From Streptomyces sp. NBC_00878 (GTDB lineage Bacteria > Actinomycetota > Actinomycetes > Streptomycetales > Streptomycetaceae): a stretch of DNA of 64,000 nucleotides. Below, piece after piece: positions 25,126 to 33,890 of the stretch (the stretch's first letter is position 1; each line of letters opens with the position of its first letter). The stretch is from positions 6,076,001 through 6,140,000 of the forward strand of contig NZ_JAPEOK010000001.1 in assembly GCF_026341515.1 (NCBI RefSeq). Direction: 5' to 3'. The position numbers and the translations under genes were made by a program. The notes beneath the pieces are model-generated. The model saw only the letters and a program-made list of their open reading frames with translations, was not told the origin of the DNA and did not search any database.

Positions 25126-25629
25126 TCAAGCGGGTGACTCGTCGTCTTCTTCCTCGCCGGATTCGGCCAGTACGGGAGAGGCGTGGTGCGACCAGAGTTT
25201 CCAGCCCTCGGGTGTGCGGCGGAACACGTTCGTGGCGACGACGAGCTGGCCGACGAGCGGCCCGAGTTCATCGCTGTTCTCGGGCGCCGGGCCGCCGCTG
25301 AGGATGTTCTCCGTACAGGTCACCAGGGCGGTGTCGCCGGTGACCGAAACATGCACGTCGGTCAGGAAGAACTGGATGTACTCGGTGTTCGCCATGATCA
25401 GCGCGTACGACCTCAGGACCTCGCCGCGGCCGTTGAGAACCGGCCAGCCGGGGTGGACGCAGGAGACCTCGCCGGCCTGTGCGGGGTCGTGGTACTCCTC
25501 GTCGTGGCCCAGGTCGGACGGGGTCAGCCAGATCGACGACAGTTCCTCGAAGTCGCCCCGCTCCATCGCCTCGTAGAAGGCGGTGTTGGCCAGTTCGACC
25601 TGCTCGACGTCCGTGTGGGGGGCGCTCAC
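25126..25629 (-). CDS. NTF2-like (SnoaL/ketosteroid-isomerase fold) protein
   Basis: A 167-residue nuclear-transport-factor-2-like protein. Visible fold elements are the N-terminal helix NTAFYEAMERGDFEELSSIW, the substrate-pocket strand GEVLRSYALIM, and the terminal sheet VTGDTALVTCTENI ... TNVFRRTPEGWKLWSHHASP. Its GTG start overlaps the folP stop (GTGA), so it is coupled to folP and lies in the middle of the folate set (folP, this gene, folB, folK). A small NTF2-like gene at this place is usual in Streptomyces, but its role in pterin metabolism is unknown. The C terminus is acidic (EEEDDESPA). Confidence 0.88.
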   Translation of the reverse strand: MSAPHTDVEQVELANTAFYEAMERGDFEELSSIWLTPSDLGHDEEYHDPAQAGEVSCVHPGWPVLNGRGEVLRSYALIMANTEYIQFFLTDVHVSVTGDTALVTCTENILSGGPAPENSDELGPLVGQLVVATNVFRRTPEGWKLWSHHASPVLAESGEEEDDESPA

Positions 25630-26540
25630 CGGTCTCCCTCTGCGGTCCGGTCTCCCCCTGCGGTCCGGGCACCCTCCACGGCCCGGGCACCCTCCACGGC
25701 CCGGGCGACCCGGACGGCGTCGGCGGTGGCCCGTACCTCGTGGACACGGACGGCCCACGCGCCCTGATGGGCGGCGAGCGCGGAGACGGCCGCGGTGGCG
25801 GCGTCCCGCTCCCGGGCGGGCGGCGGGGCACCCTCGGGGCCCGCCAGCACGCGGCCCAGGAACCGCTTGCGGGAGGCGGCCACCAGCACGGGGTGCCCGA
25901 GCTCCCGGAGACGGTCGAGGTGGGCGAGCAGGATCAGGTCGTGCTCGGCCTCCTTGGAGAAGCCGAGGCCCGGGTCGACGACTATGCGGTCCGCGGCGAC
26001 GCCGCCCGCCAGAACGGCCTCCACGCGCGCGTGGAGCTCGTCGACGACTTCGGAGACGACGTCCTCGTACGTCCCTCGTACGGTGCTGCCCTGGAGGAAG
26101 CCGCGCCAGTGCATGACCACGAAGGGGGCGCCCGCGGCCGCGACGGCCGGGATCATCGCGGGGTCGGCGAGGCCGCCGCTGACGTCGTTGACGAGAGCGG
26201 CGCCCGCGGCGAGCGAGCGCTCGGCGACGGAGGCGCGCATCGTGTCCACGGAGACGGTGACGCCTTCGGAGACGAGGCCCCGCACGACCGGGATGACGCG
26301 CTTGAGCTCCTCCGCCTCGTCGACGCGGGCGGCGCCGGGGCGGGTGGACTCGCCGCCCACGTCGACCAGGTCCGCGCCTTCCGCGACCAGGTCGAGGCCG
26401 TGTTTGACCGCCGCGGTGGTGTCGAACCAGTGTCCGCCGTCCGAGAAGGAATCGGGGGTCACGTTCACGACGCCCATGACCGCGCAGCGGTCCCACACCG
26501 GGAGACCTGCGACTTGGCCGCGCCCGCTCTTCTTGCTCAT
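25626..26540 (-). CDS. folP: Dihydropteroate synthase
   Basis: A 304-residue TIM-barrel enzyme that condenses hydroxymethyl-dihydropterin pyrophosphate with p-aminobenzoate; it is the sulfonamide target. Signatures are MGVVNVTPDSFSDGG and VDVGGESTRPGA (loops 1 and 2), then VDTMRASVAE, NDVSGG, VVMHWRG, DPGLGFSKEAEHD and ASRKRFLG. The last ~25 residues are an added tail of six-residue repeats (ARAVEG-ARAVEG-ARTAGG-DRTAEG) written by an 18-bp tandem repeat. The ATG lies seven bases after TAGGCT, so the message is probably leaderless. First gene of folP-NTF2-folB-folK-DUF3180. Confidence 0.97.
   Translation of the reverse strand: MSKKSGRGQVAGLPVWDRCAVMGVVNVTPDSFSDGGHWFDTTAAVKHGLDLVAEGADLVDVGGESTRPGAARVDEAEELKRVIPVVRGLVSEGVTVSVDTMRASVAERSLAAGAALVNDVSGGLADPAMIPAVAAAGAPFVVMHWRGFLQGSTVRGTYEDVVSEVVDELHARVEAVLAGGVAADRIVVDPGLGFSKEAEHDLILLAHLDRLRELGHPVLVAASRKRFLGRVLAGPEGAPPPARERDAATAAVSALAAHQGAWAVRVHEVRATADAVRVARAVEGARAVEGARTAGGDRTAEGDR
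25632..25703. repeat. 18-bp x4 tandem repeat at the 3' end of folP
   Basis: Four 18-bp units (25632, 25650, 25668, 25686), the last two identical, sit just inside the folP stop codon and encode its repetitive C-terminal tail. On the plus strand the unit reads GGCACCCTCCACGGCCCG. Confidence 0.9.
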
Positions 26541-26793
26541 GACCTCAAGCCTAGGCCCCCGGCGGTGAGCGGATGGTCGCCCTGGGTGGGTGGGGATGCT
26601 CCCGCACGTTCCGTTTTCGGGCGCGGGTTGTGTCGGGCTGGTCGCGCGCACGCGGCGGAGCCGCACATGTCACAGCCCCGCGCCCCTGACGGGGCACGCG
26701 AACCGGCCGCCGCGCGGCGCGGGGGTGGGCGTCGCGAGGCGGCCGGGGCTGTGGTGCGGGGACGGGAGTGCGGGGGCCTGAGTGCGGGGGCGG

Positions 26794-28626
26794 TTACGCC
26801 GCTCGTACGTCGCGTTGTTCCGCCACCGCGTGTGCGCAGGGGCGCGGAGCCCGTGCCCGGCGGCGTACGAGGCGCGGGAGGGCGACGTTCACGAAGCCCT
26901 CGGCCTGCATCGCGGCGAAGCCGATGCGGGGGAGGTCGCGGGAGGAGCGGTAGACGACGAAGCGGGGCTCCCAGTAGGGACGGAACTTCGCGTTGAACTT
27001 GTAGAGCGACTCGATCTGGAACCAGCGGGAGAGGAACACCAACAGGCCGCGCCAGGCCCGCAGGACCGGGCCCGCGCCGATCTTCTCGCCGCGGGCGAGG
27101 GCCGCGCGGAACATCGCGAAGTTCAGGGAGACGCGGGTGATGCCCAGGCGGGGGGCCGCCTGGAGGGAGGCCACGATGAGGAGTTCGTTCATACCGGGGT
27201 CCGCCGAGCGGTCGCGGCGCATGAGGTCCAGGGAGACCCCGTCCGTGCCCCAGGGGACGAAGTGGAGTACGGCCTTCAGGTCGCCGTACGGGCCCGGATC
27301 GGTGTCTTCCTTGTGGGCCGTCGCGATGAGGCAGTCGCCGTCGGCCGGGTCGCCGATGCGGCCGAGCGCCATGGAGAAGCCGCGCTCGGTGTCCGTGCCG
27401 CGCCAGTCCTCCGCGGCGAGCCGGATCCGGTCCAGCTCGCCCTCGCTCAGGTCACGGATGCGCCGTACGCGGGTCTCGTAGCCGGCTCGCTCGATGCGCT
27501 TCACCATCTGGCGCACGTTTCGCATCGCGCGCCCGGCAAGGGAGAAATCCGCGGTGTTCACCACCGCCTCGTCGCCCAGTTCGAGGGCGTCGAGGCCGGT
27601 CTCGCGGGTCCAGACCTCGCCGCCCGTCTCGGAGCAGCCCATCACGGCGGGCGTCCAGGAGTGGGCCTTCGCCTCGTCCATGAAGCGTTCGATCGCGCCG
27701 GGCCAGGCCTCGACGTCGCCGATCGGGTCGCCGCTGGCCAGCATCACCCCGGACACGACGCGGTACGTCACCGCCGCCTTGCCGCTCGGCGAGAAGACGA
27801 CCGCCTTGTCGCGGCGGAGTGCGAAGTGGCCGAGCGAGTCGCGGCCGCCGTGCTTCTCCAGGAGGGCGCGCAGCCGTGCCTCGTCGTCCTCGGTCAGGCG
27901 TGCGGCCGGGTGTTCGGGGCGGAAGGCCAGATAGATCGTGGTCACGGCGGTCAGCAGGCCGAGCGCGCCGAGCGAGAAGGCCACCGTCCAGGACGTGTTG
28001 CCCTGGTATTCGATCGGGCCCTCGAAGCCGAACAGGCCGTACAGCACGTGGCTGATGCGGTCCGCGAGGCTCGGGTCGCCGACCAGCCGGTTCGGGTGGG
28101 CGCTGACGATGACCAGGCCGAGGAGGAGTGAACCCGCGCCCATAAGGACGAAGTTGGCGAGCGCGAGCCAGCGGCTGCGCGGGTCGGGCAGCGCCGCGAA
28201 CTCCCTCCGGTGGCGCAGCAGCAGGGCGAGCAGCGCCAGTGAGATGAAGAAGCCGATGAGCGAGTGCCGGTAGGTGAACTGGGCGAGGGCGCCCGCCGGG
28301 AGCAGCACCACCGCGGCCCGCCATGCCCTCCGCTTGTGGCGGCGCAGACCGTGGGCGAGCAGCAGCAACAAGACGCCCGTGCTGAGCGACAGGGCGGCGG
28401 CGAACGGACCGAGCGCGCCCGGCAGCACCTCGGCGAGCGTGTGCATGCGGCTGTGGCGGAAGCGCGGAAAGACACCCGCGGCGATGTCCAGCAGCCCGAC
28501 GAGCGTGCAGGCCCTGGCGACCAGGGCGGGAACGGCCTCCGGGCGCGGACCACGGAGTACGCCCCGCAGCCTGCTCGTTCGAGCCGCAACCTCGCCCGAC
28601 ATTTCCCCATCTATCCTGACAGACAT
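26794..28626 (-). CDS. Lysylphosphatidylglycerol-synthase-like protein (DUF2156 with N-terminal membrane domain)
   Basis: A 610-residue membrane protein. Residues ~30-240 carry six or more hydrophobic helices. Residues ~260-590 form the DUF2156 domain of MprF/LPG synthases, a double GNAT fold: VFSPSGKAAVTYRVVSGVML, SGDPIGDVEAWPGAI, GDEAVVNTADFSLAGRAMRN, KRIERAGYETRVRR and FQIESLYKFNAKFRPYWEPR. MprF proteins transfer lysine or alanine from tRNA to phosphatidylglycerol and reduce binding of cationic peptides; in some Streptomyces the family carries other aminoacyl transfers. The start is not certain (ATG 28626 used; ATG 28602 follows a GGGGAA). It is divergent from an esterase gene, 203 bp away. 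Confidence 0.88.
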   Translation of the reverse strand: MSVRIDGEMSGEVAARTSRLRGVLRGPRPEAVPALVARACTLVGLLDIAAGVFPRFRHSRMHTLAEVLPGALGPFAAALSLSTGVLLLLLAHGLRRHKRRAWRAAVVLLPAGALAQFTYRHSLIGFFISLALLALLLRHRREFAALPDPRSRWLALANFVLMGAGSLLLGLVIVSAHPNRLVGDPSLADRISHVLYGLFGFEGPIEYQGNTSWTVAFSLGALGLLTAVTTIYLAFRPEHPAARLTEDDEARLRALLEKHGGRDSLGHFALRRDKAVVFSPSGKAAVTYRVVSGVMLASGDPIGDVEAWPGAIERFMDEAKAHSWTPAVMGCSETGGEVWTRETGLDALELGDEAVVNTADFSLAGRAMRNVRQMVKRIERAGYETRVRRIRDLSEGELDRIRLAAEDWRGTDTERGFSMALGRIGDPADGDCLIATAHKEDTDPGPYGDLKAVLHFVPWGTDGVSLDLMRRDRSADPGMNELLIVASLQAAPRLGITRVSLNFAMFRAALARGEKIGAGPVLRAWRGLLVFLSRWFQIESLYKFNAKFRPYWEPRFVVYRSSRDLPRIGFAAMQAEGFVNVALPRLVRRRARAPRPCAHAVAEQRDVRAA

Positions 28627-28829
28627 CGCATCCCGTAGTTCCGCGAGAGACCGTGAATCCGGTGCCAATCCGGCATCCGGCGACATTGCGCCCTCTAGGA
28701 CGGTGTCTTGAGGCAACAGGTTCACTCCTCATCGGAAAACAGCTTCAAAGGGCAGGGAAAGTCCGGGACAAGGTGCCGTGAAGGAAGCGGCGCCCGACAC
28801 CGGCCGGAAAGCGCAGGCAGGAAGAGTCC

Positions 28830-29954
28830 ATGGGTCTCACGAGCAACAAGGTGCTGGCGGTCGCGGTGCTCTTCGCGGTGCTGCTGTTCGTCGGCACGGT
28901 GTGGTGGTGGCCGCGGCTCGCGCGCCGCAACTGGCGCGCCGTTTCAGGGCGGATCGGTTTACTGCTGGCCACTCAGGTCGCGGTCTTCGTGTCGGTCGGC
29001 CTCGGCGCCAACCAGGCCTTCGGCTTCTACGCCACCTGGGCCGACCTCTTCGGTCAGGAGTCGGGCCAGGGAGTCGTGGTCGACCATGACGCGGGGGGTA
29101 CGAGCGGTCCGCTCCAGGTGGTGGACAAGCGGCAGGTAAACGTTTCCGGCGGGGCTCGGCGGCAGATCGGCGGGCAGATCCAGAAGGTCGACATCGTGGG
29201 CCGGCAGACCCGTATCGCTTCTCCCGCGTACGTCTATCTGCCGCCGGAGTACTTCCAACCTCAGTACCGCACCCGTACGTTCCCGGCGACCGTCGTGCTG
29301 ACCGGTTATCCGGGCACCGCCGAGGCGCTCATCAAGGGCCTGCACTTTCCGCAGACAGCTCACAAGCTGGCCAAGAACGGCACGATGCGGCCGATGATCC
29401 TGGTCATGATGCGCCCGACCGTCGCACCGCCGCGCGACACGGAGTGCGTGGACGTTCCCGGCGGCCCGCGGACCGAGTCGTTCTTCGCCAAGGACCTGCC
29501 CGACGCGGTATCGCACCACTACAGGGTGGGCAAAAAGCCCGGGAGCTGGGGAATCATCGGCGACTCGACGGGTGGCTACTGCGCGTTGAAGCTCGCGATC
29601 CACCACCCGAAGACATATGGCGCCGCGGCGGGACTGTCCCCCTACTACAAGGCGCCGACCGACCCCACGACGGGCGATCTCTTCCACGGGGACAAGGAGT
29701 TGGAGAACAGCGCCGATCTGTTCTGGTACCTGAAGCACAGGCCCGCGCCCGATACCTCGCTGCTCGTCACCAGCAGCAAACAGGGGGAGACCAACTACAA
29801 GAAGACGCTGCGGTTCATAGACCTGGTGGAGGCGAAGGAGCCGACCCGGATCTCGTCGATCATCCTCGACAGCGGCGGGCACAACTTCAACACCTGGCGG
29901 CGCGAGATCCCGGCGACCCTGCGGTGGATCAGCGGGCGGCTGGGCGGCCGTTGA
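28830..29954 (+). CDS. Membrane-anchored alpha/beta-hydrolase esterase (PHB-depolymerase/esterase D-like)
   Basis: A 374-residue esterase. Two hydrophobic segments (9-28 and 42-60) place the enzyme domain outside the membrane. The nucleophile elbow is GDSTGGYCALKLA, the fold begins with IASPAYVYLPPEY, and the catalytic histidine is in DSGGHNFNTWRREIP, the arrangement of the antigen 85/esterase D group. ATG 28830 has GGAAGAG four bases upstream. It is divergent from the lysyl-PG-synthase-like gene; in Pseudomonas a hydrolase beside the aminoacyl-PG synthase removes the amino acid from the lipid, so a similar partnership is possible but unproven. A hairpin terminator follows. Confidence 0.88.
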   Translation: MGLTSNKVLAVAVLFAVLLFVGTVWWWPRLARRNWRAVSGRIGLLLATQVAVFVSVGLGANQAFGFYATWADLFGQESGQGVVVDHDAGGTSGPLQVVDKRQVNVSGGARRQIGGQIQKVDIVGRQTRIASPAYVYLPPEYFQPQYRTRTFPATVVLTGYPGTAEALIKGLHFPQTAHKLAKNGTMRPMILVMMRPTVAPPRDTECVDVPGGPRTESFFAKDLPDAVSHHYRVGKKPGSWGIIGDSTGGYCALKLAIHHPKTYGAAAGLSPYYKAPTDPTTGDLFHGDKELENSADLFWYLKHRPAPDTSLLVTSSKQGETNYKKTLRFIDLVEAKEPTRISSIILDSGGHNFNTWRREIPATLRWISGRLGGR

Positions 29955-29960
29955 CGGGGC

Positions 29961-29986
29961 GGCAGGGCTGCAATCGCAGCCCTGCC
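29961..29986 (+). terminator. Terminator after the esterase gene
   Basis: GGCAGGGCTGC, loop AATC, GCAGCCCTGCC is an 11-bp perfect stem starting 6 bp after the stop codon. There is no U-tract. Confidence 0.75.
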
Positions 29987-30271
29987 CGAACAGACATCGC
30001 CGTTCTGCCCGAACAGGAGGCGATTGCCGCTGAATTTCGCGACCCGTGGGAGAACGGCCCGAACGCGAAGCAAGACCCTGATCGACTCCGAATTCCGAAT
30101 GGGGATCTAATCGGAGGCGGGTACGTGGTCGATGCAGCGGCTGATGACGTGGCCGTTGTAGCGGTGATGTCGTGACGATGAAGTGGCTGGTGCGGCGCGA
30201 AGGTCTCGGTGTGGTTGTGTTTTTGCCACACGGGGCACCACGATTCGCCTACGCGCGGTAAGTTTCTGGCC
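29987..30271. promoter_or_regulatory. 285-bp gene-free region upstream of the repeat-rich membrane protein
   Basis: No convincing gene is present. A 15-bp near-duplication (CTGCCCGAACAGAC.. and CTGCCCGAACAGGA..) occurs at 29981 and 30005. Near the right end TAAGTT lies seven bases before the ATG at 30272, a likely -10 for a leaderless transcript. Confidence 0.4.
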
Positions 30272-32356
30272 ATGCCACGAGGACGTCATCGCCATTCCCC
30301 ACCTCTGCACCGGCTGTTGCCCCCCTCGGCGATCGCAGGCGTCTCCGCCGTCTGCGCCGCGGGGCCATGGCTGTTCTCCGAACCGTTGGTGCTCCGAGGG
30401 CTTGCCGCGGGTGCCGCGGCGACGGCTGTCATGGGCGCGGTCGTCATGCGCCGCTGGGACGCGGCGGCGGGCAAACGCGTCGCGGACCTCACGCGCGCGC
30501 GGGCGAGCGACGAGTGGCGTCACGAGGAGCGGGCCGCCGAACTGGAGACCGATCTCGAAGAGTCGCGCGAGCTGCGTACCAAGCTGGAGCACCGGCTCCG
30601 CTCGAAGCGGGCCGAGTTGCAGGGCCTGCGCAACGAACACGCCGCGCTGCTGCGGCGGTACGCCACGGCGGAGACCGAGCGTGCCACCGCGCTGGAGGGC
30701 CGTCGGCTCCTCGCGATAGAGGCGGCGGTTCCGGACCCGGCGGAGTTGGCCGCGGCGGATTCGATACCACCGGAGGGCGAGGAGACGGCATCCGCCGCTC
30801 CCGGATCCGCCCACGCGGCGTCCCAGGAAGAGGTTCCGGAGGCGACCGCGGCGACGGTCCAGGCCGCCCTCGCGGCCTCCGCGGCGGCCTCGGTCCTCTA
30901 CGTGAAGGCGAACGCGGCGCTGGACCGGCTCGCGAAGGCCGGTGCACCCGGTGTACTTGGTGCGGCCGGTGCGGCCGATGCCGTACGTCCGGCCGACGCC
31001 GTCGATACGGCCGGTGCGGCCGGAGTGTCCGATGACACCGGTTCGGCGGGCGACTCCGCGGAGGACGCGTCCGAGGACGCTGAGTCTGTGAACGCTGCTC
31101 CTGCGGAGGGCGGTTCGGCGACAGGCCGTTCGGCGACGGACGGCTCCACGAAGGACGGCTCCACGAAGGACGGCTTCACGAAGGACGGCTTCACGGCGGA
31201 CTCGGAGACGGACGGCTCGACAGCCGCCGAGGTCGAAGAGGCAGCTCCCGAAGTCGCAGCCCCCGAAAAGGCAGCCCCCAAAGACACGGCCCCGGGAGCG
31301 GCCGACTCCGTCTCCGCGTCCGCCGAGGACAGTTCGGCGCCGGGCGAGGTGGCGACGGCCGACTCCGTCCAGGAGGCTCCGGCGCCCATGGGCGGCCCCG
31401 TCGCAGGCGCGTCCGCGAAGGCCGGTGCCGCCAAGGGGGCCTCCGCGAAGGGCGGTGCCCCGAAGGGTTCGCCCTCGCCGGGTGGCCCCGGCAAGCGGGC
31501 GCCCCGGCCGAACGGTTCCCAGAACGGCTCCCCCAAGGGCGCGTCCGCGGCCGGCGGGACGACCGTGACGGATGCCCCCGCCAAGAGCGATGCCGGGCAG
31601 GAGGGCGAGACGCGGGGAAAGTCCCAGGCGGTCGGCGGTCACAAGCGCACGGCCGCCGCGACCACACCGAAATCCACTCAGCCCGCTCATGCCACACCTT
31701 CCGCTCAGTCCGCTCAGTCCGCGAAGAGCAGTGCGCGTCCGCGCGCGAGGTCCAAGGTCGCGACTGACGTGACGCCCGCGAAGTCCACCGTGACCGATGC
31801 GACGCCCCCGCGATCCACGGCGATCGACGTGACGTCCCTGCAGTCCACGGCGACCCGCACGGCACCCCTGCCCGAGCCCGTCACCACGCACACGTCGACG
31901 CCCGCGCCCGCCTCCGAGGCGTCGCCGGGCACCGCTCTCGCGCGGCCCACCCCGTCGGAAGTGGCCCGCGTACAGCGGCGGCCCGCGTCCGGAGCGACGG
32001 CACCCTCCCCGACGAGCGCGGCCGCACTCACCCCCGCCGCGCGGCCCGCAGGGCACTTCACCGTACCCACGGCCGTAGCCGTCGCGCCGACCTCGCCCGT
32101 GCTACGCCCCTCCGTAGAGGGCGGTTTCGACTTCTTCGGGACGCAGCAGGGCGAGGAAGCGCTGGAGGCCGTACAGAACGAGGACCTCGCCGACGTGGTG
32201 GGCCCGGAGGCGCTCGCGCTCCACAAGGCCGAGTCCGAGGCCGAGTTCAAGCCCGCGAGCGAGGAGTCCCGCGGTGCCGGCCAGGTCATCGACCTGACCG
32301 CGCACGACGAGACGGAGCAGATCAACCTGACGGAACTGCGGAGCGCGGCTTCGTAA
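30272..32356 (+). CDS. Membrane-anchored coiled-coil protein with long Ala/Ser/Thr/Pro low-complexity region
   Basis: A 694-residue protein of unknown function. Residues ~17-55 contain one or two hydrophobic helices (LLPPSAIAGVSAVCAAG and LVLRGLAAGAAATAVMGAVV). Residues ~65-150 are strongly charged and heptad-like (RHEERAAELETDLEESRELR), a probable coiled coil. About 150-600 is low complexity with many tandem repeats: STKDGSTKDGFTKDGF, AAPEVAAPEKAAPKD, AQSAQSAKSS. The last ~80 residues are conserved-looking (GGFDFFGTQQGEEALEAVQN ... ADVVGPEALALH ... QVIDLTAHDETEQINLTEL), suggesting a short interaction motif at the end. ATG 30272 lies seven bases after TAAGTT, so the mRNA is probably leaderless. 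I do not recognise a family; a cell-envelope or scaffold role is a guess. Confidence 0.8.
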   Translation: MPRGRHRHSPPLHRLLPPSAIAGVSAVCAAGPWLFSEPLVLRGLAAGAAATAVMGAVVMRRWDAAAGKRVADLTRARASDEWRHEERAAELETDLEESRELRTKLEHRLRSKRAELQGLRNEHAALLRRYATAETERATALEGRRLLAIEAAVPDPAELAAADSIPPEGEETASAAPGSAHAASQEEVPEATAATVQAALAASAAASVLYVKANAALDRLAKAGAPGVLGAAGAADAVRPADAVDTAGAAGVSDDTGSAGDSAEDASEDAESVNAAPAEGGSATGRSATDGSTKDGSTKDGFTKDGFTADSETDGSTAAEVEEAAPEVAAPEKAAPKDTAPGAADSVSASAEDSSAPGEVATADSVQEAPAPMGGPVAGASAKAGAAKGASAKGGAPKGSPSPGGPGKRAPRPNGSQNGSPKGASAAGGTTVTDAPAKSDAGQEGETRGKSQAVGGHKRTAAATTPKSTQPAHATPSAQSAQSAKSSARPRARSKVATDVTPAKSTVTDATPPRSTAIDVTSLQSTATRTAPLPEPVTTHTSTPAPASEASPGTALARPTPSEVARVQRRPASGATAPSPTSAAALTPAARPAGHFTVPTAVAVAPTSPVLRPSVEGGFDFFGTQQGEEALEAVQNEDLADVVGPEALALHKAESEAEFKPASEESRGAGQVIDLTAHDETEQINLTELRSAAS

Positions 32357-32377
32357 GGGCCTCGACGGTTCACGTAC

Positions 32378-32410
32378 GTGAGGGCAGTGGCAACCCGCCA
32401 CTGCCCTCAC
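32378..32410. terminator. Bidirectional terminator
   Basis: GTGAGGGCAGTGG and CCACTGCCCTCAC form a perfect 13-bp stem with a 7-base loop between two convergent genes. Confidence 0.85.
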
Positions 32411-32471
32411 GCCGTTCAGGCCCCACCTGCCCCGTGACTCTGCCTCACCGGAAGCCAGGCAGGCGAACCCC

Positions 32472-33890
32472 TCAGGCCATCCACCGGTCCGGCCGGGCCT
32501 CCCGCCGCCCCGTACGCGACCGGTCCGCCTGCCCGTACAGCAGCTCCGCCGCCTCTGAGGCGTCCCTCAGCCGGGCCGTCACGGTCTTGTTGGCCCCGGT
32601 GTCCACGCGGACGTCGGCCAGCCCCTGGTGGCGCTGCCACGGCCCCTGCTCCAGGCGCACGCTCTGCACCTTGGCGTGCGGCACGAGCGAGATGCTGCGG
32701 CGCAGCAGCCCGTGCCGGGCCACGAAGACGGTGTCGGTCACGGCGAGTCCGTACCCCCGCCACCAGAACGGCACGCACCAGCCCGCCCGCCGCGGCGGGC
32801 GCGCCAGCGAGGCGGGCACGGTCACCCCCGGCAGCACGCGCGCGATGACCGCGTCGGCGACCTCGCGCGGAGCGACCGGCACGAGCACGGAGTTGGACGA
32901 TCCGGCCACGTCCAGCTCGACCCGGACCCACCCGCGCCGCCGCCAGAGCAGCGGCTCGACGATGCGTACGGTCTGGACGCGCCCGGGCGGCACCGTCTCG
33001 TGCGTACGGTCCAGCAGCCCGTGGTCGATACGGAGGCCGTCCGGGGACTCGCCCACGGTCCAGTCGTACTCGCCGACGAACCGTCCCACGCTGCTCGCGC
33101 CCGCCGCGCCGAGCAGCGGAAGCGCCGTCGCGAGGACCGTCCACACGCTGTGGGTGGCGAACCACAAGAGCGGCGGTACGACGAGCGCGGCGGCCAGCGT
33201 CCCCCAGGTGGCCGCGGTCAGGACCAGCGACACGGCGAGGACACGGGCGGGTACGTGGAGCAGCTGCCGGACCGGCGCCTCGCCCACCTCGTGCGCCGTC
33301 TCGGGCGCGAAACCGGCGGCCCGCGCGAGCAGTTCGGCCCGCAGTACCCGGGCCTCCTCCTGGCCCAGATAGGCCAGCTCGTCCTTCTTGTCCGTTCCGA
33401 CGACGTCGAGTTTGAGCTTGGACACCCCGGCCACGCGGGCCAGCAGCGGCTGGGTGATGTCCACGGCCTGGAGGCGTTCGAGCCGGATGTGCGCGGTGCG
33501 CCGGAACACCAGGCCCGTACGGATGCGCAGTTCGGTGTCGGTCACCGCGAAGTGCGTGAACCACCAGCTCAGAAAGCCGTAGAGGGCGGCTCCCAGGACG
33601 GCTGCGGCAAAGGCGGCCAGCAGCGTGGTCGTCGCGAGCCGCGTCAGCTGCCGCTGGGCCTGGTCGGGGTCGTGAACGGCCCACCCGGCGATCACGGCGA
33701 CGGGCGCCCACGCGCGCCGCAGCGGCGTCACGGGGTGCAGCCGCCGCTCGCGCGTCCCGGCCGGGTCCCGCGCTGCCCCGGCCGCGTCCCCTATGGCCTG
33801 CGGCTCGTCCCGTACGTCCTTGGCGTCGGCCTCCTCCGGTAGGGGTCCGGTGGCGTCCCGTACGTCCTTGGAGGCGCCCGGCGTTGTCAC
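32472..33890 (-). CDS. Bacterial PH-domain membrane protein (bPH2, YdbT-like)
   Basis: A 472-residue protein with two pairs of membrane helices and repeated bacterial pleckstrin-homology-like (bPH2, former DUF304) domains, as in B. subtilis YdbT. The repeated core is visible as FAVTDTELRIRTGLVFRRTA ... HIRLERLQAVDI and again LAVTDTVFVARHGLLRRSIS ... LVPHAKVQSVRLEQGPWQR, plus a middle copy around IDHGLLDRTHETVPPGRVQTV. The N-terminal ~50 residues are acidic and disordered. Its GTG overlaps the stop codon of the upstream YdbS-like gene (GTGA at 33887-33890). In Bacillus the ydbST pair confers resistance to some antimicrobials such as amylocyclicin; the same role here is inference. Confidence 0.88.
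   Translation of the reverse strand: MTTPGASKDVRDATGPLPEEADAKDVRDEPQAIGDAAGAARDPAGTRERRLHPVTPLRRAWAPVAVIAGWAVHDPDQAQRQLTRLATTTLLAAFAAAVLGAALYGFLSWWFTHFAVTDTELRIRTGLVFRRTAHIRLERLQAVDITQPLLARVAGVSKLKLDVVGTDKKDELAYLGQEEARVLRAELLARAAGFAPETAHEVGEAPVRQLLHVPARVLAVSLVLTAATWGTLAAALVVPPLLWFATHSVWTVLATALPLLGAAGASSVGRFVGEYDWTVGESPDGLRIDHGLLDRTHETVPPGRVQTVRIVEPLLWRRRGWVRVELDVAGSSNSVLVPVAPREVADAVIARVLPGVTVPASLARPPRRAGWCVPFWWRGYGLAVTDTVFVARHGLLRRSISLVPHAKVQSVRLEQGPWQRHQGLADVRVDTGANKTVTARLRDASEAAELLYGQADRSRTGRREARPDRWMA

Noticed and set aside
26541..26793. Possible coding sequence between folP and the lysyl-PG-synthase-like gene
   Set aside because: It holds GC-rich inverted repeats (GCCCCGCGCCCCTGACGGGGC-like) and no frame with a family match; it looks like a terminator plus promoter region.
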